Source: Fragilaria crotonensis (lineage: Eukaryota > Bacillariophyta > Fragilariophyceae > Fragilariales > Fragilariaceae). From it: a stretch of DNA of 25,105 nucleotides. Within the stretch, counting starts at the first letter, position 1; each line of letters opens with the position of its first letter. Below the pieces are notes generated by a model that was not told the DNA's origin, ran no database searches, and saw only the letters and a program-made list of their open reading frames with translations. The position numbers were made by a program, and so were the translations under genes. Below, piece after piece: positions 9,256-18,587 of the stretch. The stretch spans positions 1 to 25,105 of the forward strand of contig JAKSYS010000791.1 in assembly GCA_022925895.1 (NCBI GenBank), given 5' to 3'.

Positions 9256-12200
9256 TCAGTCTTCCTCTTCGGAGCTCTCAGCTACTCGATCGAGAATCGT
9301 TTTCTCATACTGCCAGTCGATGAAAGATGTCCAATTGTCTGCCCATTGATCACGGCGGCGGGTCATGAAGATGTATGGACGAAAAGGATGAGTGATGCTC
9401 CATGCATTGTGCATCCCATAATTACGTGATAAGTCGGTGATGACAACAGTTGGTCCCACTATGGAATCCACTTGGATGATATACAGTTTTGGCAAGTGCC
9501 ATGACTCAGGAAGCAGCGATAGTCTATATGACTTGAAAATGGGAGGATCTTTCTCCTCCATGACTTCAGCTGCATCTGCTGCTGGTGTGACTCTGGCTGC
9601 AACTTGGTTGCGTAGTCGCTTCTTACGACGGCGCTTCCTTGGAGAAACATGCATGGAAAGCTCCTTTGCAGCCAACTTGGCTGCCTTCTCCGCCACGGTG
9701 TCAATGGCATCATAAGATTGCACGATGATGTACAAACCTGGCTCTGGGATGAACGCAGATTGATGGGGGAACTTGATTTGGCAGTTTGGTTTCAGGTTAT
9801 GAAGGTTGACAATTGAGAGAATTCTAGCTGGGGTGGCTATGTCATCCCAGTCCACAAGGGCATGATCGTACCAGGGCTTGTCATCATACTTGGGGTGAGC
9901 ACGGTACAGTACACCTTTCGGGCAGGTATACTCAGTTTGACATGCAAGGGTAGGAGGTTCCACAGACGGGAGCAAGTAGTCGACCATGGTTTGCAGAACA
10001 TGCTTATCGATTATAAGCTGAGGCGGAACTTCGTTTGCTTTCTTCCTGTCATTGGATCGCCATGAACATTGGGCAACGCCAAGGGGAGTTGTGGAAATGG
10101 AATAGGACTTTCCAATCCATGGTCGGCGAACGCTGTTTCCTTCACCAATGAAGTCATTCTGTACGGTAACTTCGGTGGCAACCTGTCGATTGGCATGTGA
10201 GATGGCCAAGTTCTCGGCATAGCGGTGTGCCGCCTGAATCTCATAAGTTTCATTACGCTTCTGTGTGTTCTTGACGGTCTTCTTGGCGATTGGGATGTGT
10301 GCAGATTCAGCATACGCACTATTGAATATCTCAGGAACCCCAAAGTTTTCAATGTCCTCTGCCATGTGAAGAACCAAGTGCATCTTCACAGTATTGTTTT
10401 TCAGGCCATCATGTCGAGGTGCCACAGTCTTTAGCAATCGCAATAGATATGATGTTGCATAAATTGACCTCTTCACGCAACGACGGTCAATCTGTGGTTG
10501 CTTCATCCATGCCCACCACTCCAACAAGGAGGAAAGGAGAAGCTTCCAATCGGCAATGAAGTTGTCATGACCGGGATGCTTGTCTACCTGACCACCTTGG
10601 ACAGCTGATGCCCTTGCCCTATCAAAACCTCTCCATAGCGGGTGGTTTCAAAAGCGAGGAGCATGATCAGGAGAATGCCAGCATATTCGTGGCCTGGGAT
10701 GTTGGAAGCCGAGGAAAAGTCATTTGTTGTTGTACGTGGAATGTTGCGGTCACTCTGTCTTACCAGCTGTGATGCTATGTCTTGACAGAGTCGACTGTAC
10801 TTCCTGCCAGACACACTAGTCTGGCCAATTTGTTTGAAAAGGATTTGACAACATACTTAAACCAACCAAGTAACACAAGATGTAAGATCTCGCCAGGACA
10901 GGCACCGAAGATACCACGATCAGAATGCGCTCCAAATCGGACCTTGTCAAACGCATTTACAAGCATGTGCTGAGATTTTGATTGCAGAACATCAAAACTC
11001 TTGGCGTGGACAAGTCTGTTGATCGCCAGGGCTTCCTCTTTGCAAACTGCCGACCCTTTGACCACCCGCTTTTCATTGTGGGACACTCGCAAGCTCGGCA
11101 TAACTGTGCGACACCACCGGTGCGAGACTTGTAATGACCACAAAGTGCATCGTGACCCTCTGTGTCCCCTATTATGAAAGGAATGTAGGGGTGGAGAACT
11201 GTGGGGTACGACTTCCCTGTACTGTATGTTCCACTTGATGCCCCGCTCTTGCAGTGAAAGAAAGCCTGATTGTTGGAGGATGAAGTTGATTTGCATGTGA
11301 TACTCGTTTACTTTCCATGTTGCATTGGTACATCTCTTGTACATGGGAAGAGGAGCACTTGCGGCGAGTTCCACAGCAATGCCAGGTTCTGCGGGCTGAA
11401 GATCCTTTTAAGGGATGGATATACCCCAAAACACGCATTGCCTCAGGTTTCTTCCGAACATCATGTTGCATGAGCCCATACTGCATTGTAATGGGTTCCA
11501 ATGGCAAACGGCCACTTCCACCAACATCACATATTGTCTTGTCGATTGCCAAAGGACATGCAATCAACATATCATGTGGGTTCTTGCAAAGGGAGCTGTG
11601 GGTTTTGAGATACGATCGACCAGTGTTTAAATCTCCGATTACACTACCATTGGGAACTGCATATGGATCGTGGTCGGGATTCCAATCACCGTCAAATATG
11701 TAGTTTGTGTCAGCATTAAGATGACGACAGGACAAAAGGTCAGCAAAAACAGCTGATGCGCTGAAATAAGCAACTCTAACTGACACGTCAGAATAAGGAA
11801 GGTAAAGTGTCTCCCATACTGGGATCAGCCTATCTCTGTTGAGACGCTTTGTTACCCTTGACAATACTGTCTTTCGAGACGTGATTGCAGTGTCACGGAA
11901 AACGTGACCGCTGCGAACAGAACGATTGGTCCATTGCATAATAGCCTCGTATGCCTTCATTGGGGCACCAAGGTTGCTAAGTGTTTGAAGAAGATCAATC
12001 TGAACCTTCTCCTCACGGGAAAATAGAGAAAGGTTAAGACCATTGTCGTTGACGGAATCGATGTGCTCCTGATAAGCTACCAGCATGGAAGAGTCCGAGC
12101 ATCTTTGTCCTCAGATTCTTCCGCGGAGGATGCTGTTTCAAACTCGCGAATCGAGGAATCAGGAGCATCTTCTTGGTGGACTTCGCCTAAGACAGTGGGT

Positions 12201-12643
12201 GTCGCTTCGTCATCCAGGACAGGGAAGTCATCACATGGGTTCTCTGATGCGGTACCAAAGTCATTAACCTCACCACGTTGTTCAGGCGTGATGGTGAGGC
12301 TATGACTGTCATTCCTCGAAACTGGGAAAATGGAGCGGCGAGAAGAACTCCGATGATGCAACTGCCTGGGGTGATGATCAGAGTCAACACCATCGGAGTC
12401 GATATCTTTGGGGTCTGCTGTTGTATCCTCTAATCTCTTTCTACGCTTCCTGCGTCTGGCGTGGTTAGTGGCTGGACGTTTTCGTGAGCCTTCGATATCA
12501 ACAGAACACTGGGGGTAATGGGAAAAATGACGTGACATCTGTCCGGCCTTGACCTCTCGACCACATGAGTAGCAGCGCTCCTTCTCTGGGGATGAAAAGA
12601 GATGACTGCGCTTGCGGATACTTTGAGTGTGGTGTTCATTCAT
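9256..12643 (-). pseudogene. DDE-type (Plavaka/CACTA-like) transposase, frameshifted
   Basis: The gene reads from the ATG at 12643 (MNEHHTQSIRKR) to the stop at 9256. The N-terminus has a zinc-finger-like CYSCGREV...HFSHYPQC. A basic, acidic and Ser-rich linker follows, then the transposase body. A segment like FDGDWNPDHDPYAVPNGSV leads into DLNTGRSYLKTH and then ACPLAIDKTICDVGGSGRL-PLEPITM, where the Asp of IDKT is a likely first catalytic Asp. Further on come GIFGACPGEILHLVLLGWFKY and, near the C-terminus, the NNTVKMHLVLHMAEDIENFG and FNSAYAESAHI-...KNTQKR blocks typical of this class of cut-and-paste transposase. Frames change near 12085, 11170-11375, about 10800 and about 10600 (at least four single-base shifts), yet the pieces join smoothly. 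The full length would be about 1,100 residues. The family assignment comes from remembered motif patterns; relatives outside Plavaka/CACTA are possible. A Lys/Arg-rich PRKRRRKKRLRNQ patch lies in the last piece. Confidence 0.6.
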
Positions 12644-12891
12644 TGTTGGGGATGCTTTTGCATACAATAAACATAGGAAGGGAACATACACAGCAATACA
12701 ATTGAAAGATGTACCGTGGTAGCCATCAGATTGAAAAAGGGATACAAATACGTTCCGAATGTGGAGGCGGGAAGCATCATCTTGGGGTACCTCAGTGATG
12801 TGTTCAGAGATAGTAGGACCATACATGTGCATCACTTCAAAAATTTGAACGACATCCAATTTATAAATAGAAATGTAAAAGTATGTCCATA

Positions 12892-15037
12892 TCAGGAAAA
12901 ATTGATACAGAAAAGTGTATAGATAACATACGAAACTGTTCTAAAGTATACCGTCTGTGTGTGGGTGTAAAACCCGCAAGGTTCTGAGGCCTCCTCCATC
13001 ATTGCAAACACTGGTCTCCAGTGTAGTTTATACACATTGCTGATCCTTTTGGGTAAGCGAGCAGGTATGAACTTTCGAAATGCCTTGATGCTATGTTGCT
13101 CTATAACACCATTCTCACCCTCTGCTGCAAAGCTTGGCATGCCTTGCAGCCAAAGCTTCCATCCGACATCTCTCTTGACACCGACAGGGAAGGCAAATGT
13201 GGCAGGTACATCCCAGAACCTGCCACGGTAGCTGAACAGTGTACCTCGGTTTCCTCGAACAATAACATCACGGCCATCGGCAGCAGTACGATCATGCAGT
13301 GCAGGCTCCTGTAGACGAGCTTGACCTTGTTGAATAGCATTGATCTGTTCGCGAACATCGTCGCGAATCCCATTGCGAAAGTCATCTAGAATAGTGATAA
13401 TCTGGTGTCGACTAATTTGTCCATTTTCAATCGCCCTCTCTCCATTGCATCAAATATGGTTTGTCTTACCAACGTAGATTGTTCGTTCACTCGTAGTAAT
13501 GTTGATTGACAAAGTTCAAGTAGTGAAGTCATCAGGTTAAGTTGCATCACGTGAGGGTACGCCAGTTGATTTAGACATGGTCTCCGTTGGCTCAGTAGTT
13601 ACTTTTGCCTTCAAACGCGGTAGGAGCTCAGGATTTTGAAGCAGAGGTACTGCAGAGAAAGGGTGTCCTCCGTGTCTTCCAGATGTAGCAAGTAACCAAT
13701 CAGACGCAAATACAACGGATGCCAATACTCGAACCAGAACTCCAATACTGGTTGGGTGTCGTGCAACAATGACACCGTACATAAGCTGCAAGGCATCATG
13801 GATGTCAGCATCTTCAACTGGATTGTCAACCATCCAATGAGGAGGAAGTACAGAAAAAGAACTGTGGTTCGGGTCCAGTCCACATAAGCAGCGACCTAGG
13901 TAGGCATCGCCTACTTCTGCAAACTGCCAATAGACATCGAGAACTTTTCCGAGGGACCAATCGCCCCGATTTGCAATGGAGGCAATTGGCGGTGGGACTG
14001 TTGTTGCACATGACACATGTGTGGCACTGCCTTTCCTTAAGCCATGGGCAGACATTGTTCTGATGTACGTCTGCACAATATCCCAGGACGCTTTCATTAT
14101 GACTTGAAGCTGCTCACAGTAGCGATGAGCAGCGCTGCCGACACGAGTACCGTGACGAATGAAAACACGTTCAGAGTTATCTCGGAAGGTGTTCTGGTTC
14201 AACGATAACCAGACACCCAAACTGACGCCGGGACATAGAACCGGGTCCAAAGGGTTACAATAGACAGCTTTGCTGTGTGTCCTCTCACCTTCTTTGTCTG
14301 ACTTCGTTGAATCATGACGAATCACAAAATGGTCTTCGAAATCCCGATGTTATGCAATGCCAGTGGGTCAATTGATATGGACCGGGCCATAAGGTTCCAC
14401 TGTAGAATCGTCCAAACCCAAACAAATATGTTGCCTCTCAATTGCCCATGTAAGTATCATGCGAAAGAGCGAAAAGCTGATTGGATCGGCACTCTTCTCA
14501 TCCATATTGCCATTACTGCGGCGTCTGCAGTTTCTTTCCTGAATGACTGGAGAAAACTGTGCATCTCAGAATAGTATGATGATGACAGTACCTGTTTAAC
14601 TGTTCTTGCACCGAACAGAATAGCATCATGTATCTTACGCATGTGTTCATGCGAGTATATTTTGCAGCTTCACCTTCCTTTGGAACCTTTGATTTTGTCG
14701 CTGCCATGTATGCTATGACCATGTCCACACGTAGTCCCTCATACACAATGTCACGGTCACATGTGTGGTAGAACTTCATTGGGTCAGCCTTCTCTTCTGC
14801 AGACAAAACACGAGTACCCACTTCAAAGTAGTCTGGATACTCAACCATCCACCACACTATCAATTTTTTCATACGAAGACGATGCCCGCGTCGCGTCTCA
14901 GCAGAACTTTCTTTGTTCTTCGTCACATTCACAGCAGATACATGCTCAGCTCGAACCTCTACCTCTGCACCAATTGTAACAGCTGAGTCATCGGTGACAC
15001 GGATTCTTCCTCCTCCTCTGTTGTTGGACCGTGGCAT
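12892..15037 (-). pseudogene. Tyrosine recombinase (Crypton-like), multiply frameshifted
   Basis: The likely start is the ATG at 15037 (MPRSNNRGGG); another in-frame ATG lies at 15100. The N-terminal part (about 14513-15037) resembles a helical core-binding domain. The catalytic domain spans about 13540-14640. It contains the H-x-x-R box of tyrosine recombinases in SAHGLRKGSATHVS, followed by ANRGDWSLGKVLDVYW and DAYLGRCLCGLDPN, where the W and a Tyr are candidates for the remaining active-site positions. A helical C-terminal segment (LLELCQSTLLRVNEQ..., ILDDFRNGIRDDVREQ) leads to a DNA-binding-like end (WKLWLQGMPSF...LPKRISNVYKLHWRPVF) that vaguely recalls the GCR1-type domain of Crypton recombinases. 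Reading must change frame about six times (near 14640, 14520, 14420, 14335, 13550 and 13430). A protein-like sequence continues across each shift, so the copy is inactive or the sequence carries indel errors. The 3' end lies only about 250 bp from the transposase ATG. Confidence 0.65.
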
Positions 15038-15100
15038 GATGATAATGGTTGGGAAAATGTCATGACGTGCCAACAAATTAAGTTGGTACCAGGTACGCAT

Positions 15101-15608
15101 CCAAGCAGCACGCCCACCAGATTTTGATATTTGACAAAACGTATCTGCATGTGCTAATGGAGCAACCTTAAGTGCGGGAAATTCAAAAGTCTATATAAAT
15201 CAAACAAATTAACGATTTTTAACTGCCAACACTCCTTGAAGCACGGACCTGTTTTTGACTAGGTCCAGTTCAAAAGTCATACATTAAAGCATATGATTTT
15301 TGGCATGTACCAATGCTCTACACGTCGTATATACTAGAGTCTACGGCAAACGGACATTAGGTACACCTGGAAATCATATACTAAACGTATGACTTTCGTG
15401 CTAATACCTGCACTGGAACATATGCTAGCCTCAGTTATCTATGTGTACACGGATTCTACTTTATGTCCTGGAGTACTGATATTTGAAGGTACTGGTACTG
15501 TACAATATGCTGGTACTCTGAGCAGTATTGCTGCTACCAGGTGTCTATGCGTGATACCGATGTACAGCAGTACGAGTACTCGGAGTAGACTATGTGCTAT
15601 CATACTGG
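15101..15608. other. Intergenic stretch with inverted repeats, no gene seen
   Basis: Contains a small hairpin, GGACCT at 15245-15250 pairing with AGGTCC at 15261-15266. It also holds an imperfect inverted repeat of about 27 bp, whose arms AAGTCATAC...ATATGATTT at 15274-15300 and AAATCATATAC...TATGACTT at 15371-15396 differ at only a few positions. It ends in GTAC-rich sequence with GTACTCGGAGTA at 15576-15587. This lies just upstream of the recombinase start, so it may include that element's terminus. Confidence 0.5.
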
Positions 15609-16213
15609 AGTACCACATAAAAAGTGCCTGGAGCCGTTTCGACCGCTGGAGCCGTTAGACGGGGTTTTTTTTCGCCTCCTCCTACAAAGAAGTCACTCAA
15701 TTTCAAGAAATTGATAGCACTTGCTATGGAAGAGTTGATCTCTGATATACAATATAACAATGTTGTCTGGAGAAGTGAAGAAACCAATTTGTAGACTGGG
15801 TTGTAAAGCTCACTGGAAGTTGAGGGGTGGCAATTTTTCTCCCCTCGGGGATTTCACCCCATTGATCGCGTACCACCAATAGGGAAAAACCCTGTAGCAG
15901 TAGAAAACACGTACAAAAAATCATAGTCAAATGGGGTGAAAAATCTCAACCGATGCCCAAAAAATGTCTTCAGGTATGAATACATTTAAATTTAGTGCCT
16001 GGAGCTGTTAAATTCTAAAATGAGCGTCACAAGTTCAGCGACAACTTCATCAATTCTTGCTCTGGTAAACGTATGATTAATGTTCTGGATAGCCAAGAAC
16101 ATTACACAGCATTTGTAAGCAAACAGAATTGAAATCAAAGCAATTTTGAGCAAGATATCTTGAGTCCACAACGGGGTGAAAGTAACGGCTCCAGGCACTT
16201 TTTATGTGGTACT
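15609..16213. mobile_element. MITE-like element with 30-bp perfect terminal inverted repeats
   Basis: The first 30 bases (15609-15638, beginning AGTACCACATAAAAAGTGCC) are an exact reverse complement of 16184-16213. If the outer AG/CT match is chance, the element proper would start at CCACATAAAAAG, flanked by TA on both sides, which would fit a TA target duplication of Tc1/mariner type. No longer target duplication is visible. The interior (about 545 bp) encodes nothing recognisable. It contains a third partial copy of the repeat (GTGCCTGGAGCTGTT near 15995) and an internal inverted pair (GATTTCACCCCATT near 15850 and AATGGGGTGAAAAATC near 15930). The right end lies about 170 bp upstream of the SF3B6 start codon. 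Confidence 0.8.
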
Positions 16214-16381
16214 TCAGTTTTCAGTTCCTTCGTCCCTCCGTCCGCAGCCAACTCCCCCTGTGTTTCCATTCCTGCTTTCGATGCTGCTGAAAGTGACAAC
16301 GTGACAACAACACCGACCACACACATCAACGATCCCCTCGCGACTTGATAACAGCATTGTTGTTGCATAAACTTAGCAGCG

Positions 16382-16885
16382 ATGTCAGAACGCTCGTCTA
16401 GCAAATCGTCTTCCAATGTAAGTCCGATGGTGGAGGTAGAGTGTTAATCTAGCCTGAGGTTCTGGTGCTGATGTTGCATTCTTTTTACTAATGTTGCATT
16501 TTTTTTTTTCTTGTGTCGCTAGTCCAAATTACCACCAGAAGTAAATCGCATTCTGTACGTTCGCAATCTGCCCTTTACAATCACAGCTGAAGAGCTCTAT
16601 GGAGTGTTCGGCAAATATGGAGCTGTATTTCAAATCCGAATGGGGGACAAAAATAAGGATACCAAGGGGACTGCTTTTGTTGTGTACGAGGATATCTATG
16701 ATGCCAAGGCAGCTGTGGATCACTTGAGCGGGTTCAATATTGGAGGCAGATATCTTGTGGTCTTGTACTATCAACCGGCCAAATTTCAAAAGCGACAAGA
16801 GGCAGAAGAGAAGGAGCAGGAAATAATGGAGTTGCGGAAACAAATATCACAGAAGAAGGCAGCCCTTGGCAAGACTTCCACATAG
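16382..16885 (+). CDS. SF3B6: SF3B6 (SF3b14a/p14), U2 snRNP branch-site-binding protein
   Basis: Core spliceosome protein: an RRM subunit of the SF3b complex that contacts the branch-point adenosine. Exon 1 is 16382-16417 (MSERSSSKSSSN). A 105-bp intron, 16418-16522 (GTAAGT...TCGCTAG after a T-rich tract), interrupts in phase 0. Exon 2 runs from 16523 to the TAG at 16883-16885. The product is 132 residues, close to the 125 of the human protein. RNP2 is ILYVRNLPF (residues 22-30), with Tyr24 matching the branch-contacting Tyr of the family. RNP1 is KGTAFVVY (60-67). The segment FNIGGRYLVVLYY (83-95) is diagnostic of p14 rather than of a generic RRM. A basic/acidic C-terminal helix follows. It is convergent with the minus-strand gene ending at 16950, and an inverted-repeat element lies just upstream of its promoter. 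Confidence 0.95.
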
Positions 16886-16914
16886 AAATGTGACATTCCA
16901 ATTTCTGCACACAC

Positions 16915-16920
16915 AATAAA
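16915..16920 (+). terminator. Putative polyadenylation signal AATAAA of SF3B6
   Basis: AATAAA begins 30 bp after the SF3B6 stop codon. Cleavage a few tens of bases downstream would place the 3' end inside or next to the coding end of the opposing gene (stop at 16950-16952), so the two 3' UTRs probably overlap. Confidence 0.4.
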
Positions 16921-16949
16921 GCAATAACGTTTTGTGCTACACACAATGC

Positions 16950-17599
16950 TCATTCAAACTCGCTGGTTGTTTCTTCGTCATCGTCGGCGCATAGTCCGAG
17001 AAAGTGGTCCCAGCTTTTCCATTGTCCAAGTTCTCCATAATATTCATCGGGCCTGGCGGGAATGTAAGAATTACGCTTCTCTCCCATGTCGATCCAATCT
17101 CTCCTTCAAAGTGTCGTGTAAAAGTTAGAACGAGGACAGCAATGGGCTACAAATGAAAACAAGCGATCGTTATAGCTCACCACTCATCCTCGGATGACCA
17201 TCGGCTCCATGCCGACACCCATTTGCGACATTCAGAATACGGTAGATACCTTGGTTTTGATTTCAAAAATCGCTTTGTGTTTTCCTCCTCCAATTTGAGC
17301 TTCACAACTCTCCAATTCAAGTCTTCCAAAACGGAATCGACTTCGTCATCACCCTGTTTGAAATCTTCCTCAAAGTAGGTGTCATCGTTCTCTACCATTG
17401 CCAACGATATTGAAAATGAATTCATTCTGGTCCGAGGGATGCAAGAAAATGCTGCCGATTTCAGAGTCGTGGCTAAAAGGACAACAGCAACCAATAGCCA
17501 ACTTATTCCTCGATTCCAAGAGCCTTGATAATAGCCTCGCGACCCTTCACGTCGTTCACAATCTTTCCATCCACGAGGAGATTGGGACCGTAACCACAT
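16950..17599 (-). CDS. Trp-rich small protein with secretory/plastid-type N-terminus; start unresolved
   Basis: Exon 1 ends at 17181. An intron of 77 bp (17104-17180; GTGAGC...TTGAAG) joins W to RDWIDMGEK, and exon 2 runs from 17103 to the TGA at 16950-16952. The mature part has a repeated W-x-x-W pattern (WVSAWSRW, DEW/RDW, WKSWDHFLG) with an IPARPDEYYGELG segment. This is like the short algal 'IPxxPxxxY..W.sW.dFLG' repeats known from uncharacterised proteins. I know no function. Upstream, the frame encodes WLLVAVVLLATT followed by KSAAF, a signal peptide plus the Phe-containing motif of diatom plastid presequences. No ATG sits close to that hydrophobic core. The nearest in-frame one is at 17599, inside the last exon of the ferredoxin gene, and gives about 190 residues. 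An upstream spliced leader exon, or shared transcription with the ferredoxin gene, is possible. Confidence 0.6.
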
Positions 17600-17958
17600 T
17601 CTCCCTGCACGGCATGGTAGAAACGCATTAGCCATTCCTGCATGACAGCATGATTCTAGAGTCGATTCAAGGCCACACTTGGTCACAGCACACGCCCTCG
17701 TACCTGACAATCGCACGGTTCCACGACAATTGCCGTTTCCATGCCCTTCTCCTCCAAAATTTGTCCAATTTCCTTGACCAGTCGAGGTCCTCCACCTGCT
17801 CTCTTGCAGTCTTTGAAGCCACACACTTCCACCTTTTCGGCGACCATGCAAACAACGGAGGGTGTCGTTTTGAGCTGCAGTTGGCGCGGCGGCAGAAACG
17901 CGCTCACTACTGCTGCTGTAATTGCCCAGAGAATCAGGATCGAACGACATTCTGGCAT
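17503..17958 (-). CDS. Plastid-type thioredoxin-like [2Fe-2S] ferredoxin
   Basis: A small electron-transfer protein of the thioredoxin-like [2Fe-2S] fold. Exon 1 is 17704-17958 (85 codons from ATG 17958). The 99-bp intron is 17605-17703 (GTACGAGG...CGTGCAG, phase 0). Exon 2 is 17503-17604. The product is 118 residues. The four cluster ligands are visible as C-x4-C in VCGFKDCKRAGGGPRL (about 46-51) and C-x3-C in CDCQGECGYGPNLLVDG (spanning the splice junction), the arrangement of this family. The N-terminus MPECRSILILWAITAAVVSAFLPP is a signal peptide with an SAF motif at the cleavage point, as in diatom plastid presequences. Plastid location is therefore likely. It is divergent from the sulfotransferase-like gene (960 bp apart). 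Its 3' exon overlaps, in another frame, the possible 5' coding part of the downstream Trp-rich gene. The physiological partner cannot be deduced. Confidence 0.9.
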
Positions 17959-18433
17959 GGTAGGGACAAGGAACAAGAACAAAAAGGAGTAGAGTGTATT
18001 CGATACTCTGTATCAAAGCGGCTCTCCAAGTAGATGAGGTCAGTCGACCGAACAATGCCAACGAGAATCGTGGCCGATTCGTACGGCATACCACATACTA
18101 CACGTGTCCAGCAGGGCGAATGTGTGGAAGGGATGTTGCAGAGAAGAAATGCGAAGGGTGACGTCGACCGATCAGTTCACCTCGGGCGTAACTCTACCGG
18201 CTACTCCAGTACAGTACTCTGAGTCTCTGAGTACTCGGGTATGCATACAAGTATGATAGTCTGTACTGTACTTGTACCTGCTCATGAAGAATGAGGAATG
18301 ACGGAATGACGCGTACATGATGTGTTTGTACCGGTACGAGTATGCATATGATACAGTGTACTGAAGCTGGAAGAGTACAGTAGTTAACTGTCTCTTACTA
18401 TGTACGGTAGGCGGAGTGAGCGATATTAGGTTT
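17959..18433. other. Divergent intergenic region, ferredoxin-proximal part
   Basis: No gene is seen. Open frames covering 17960-18094 on the minus strand are extensions of out-of-frame sequence. The stretch 18200-18400 is rich in GTAC and GAGTACTC-type palindromes. It presumably contains the ferredoxin promoter, but no TATA-like or initiator element stands out. Confidence 0.4.
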
Positions 18434-18587
18434 CGATTAGAATGCAAGGAAATGACGTCAATGATGACGTCACAGTACTGACCCTTTCACGTGCTACCTA
18501 CGGTGATACAGTACTCCGGTAAGACAGTAACATAGGGAGAGCATGCTGATTGGTACGGCTTGACGTCATTTCCTTGCATTCTAATCG
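18434..18587. promoter_or_regulatory. 27-bp perfect inverted repeat with three TGACGTCA sites and a G-box
   Basis: The arm at 18434-18460 (CGATTAGAATGCAAGG...TGACGTCA) is an exact reverse complement of 18561-18587, with a 100-bp loop. TGACGTCA palindromes lie at 18453-18460, 18465-18472 and 18561-18568. CACGTG lies at 18488-18493, and an inverted CCAAT (ATTGG) near 18549. TGACGTCA is the classical bZIP/CRE site, and TGACGT/ACGTCA elements are established CO2/cAMP-responsive motifs in diatom promoters. The structure is about 330 bp upstream of the sulfotransferase-like ATG at 18918 and about 480 bp from the ferredoxin ATG. It could equally be a tiny foldback element; no clear target duplication is present. 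Confidence 0.6.

Noticed and set aside
2336-12086. Programmed +1 frameshifting as a general mechanism (several frames switch right at a stop codon)
   Set aside because: The shifts at 2336, 6064 and 6195 could be read as skipping one base at a stop. The shift near 12085 goes the other way, others occur away from stops, and no common slippery sequence is seen. Decay or sequencing error fits better.
13101-13385. 94-codon minus-strand frame within the recombinase region
   Set aside because: It is out of phase with the recombinase reading that continues smoothly through the same bases (ILDDFRNGIRDDVREQ onward), so it is a shadow frame.
17606-18094. Upstream part of a 305-codon minus-strand frame as the true N-terminus of the Trp-rich protein
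   Set aside because: It runs antiphase through both ferredoxin exons and its intron, has no conserved features, and does not look like protein. Only the part from about 17510 down is supported.
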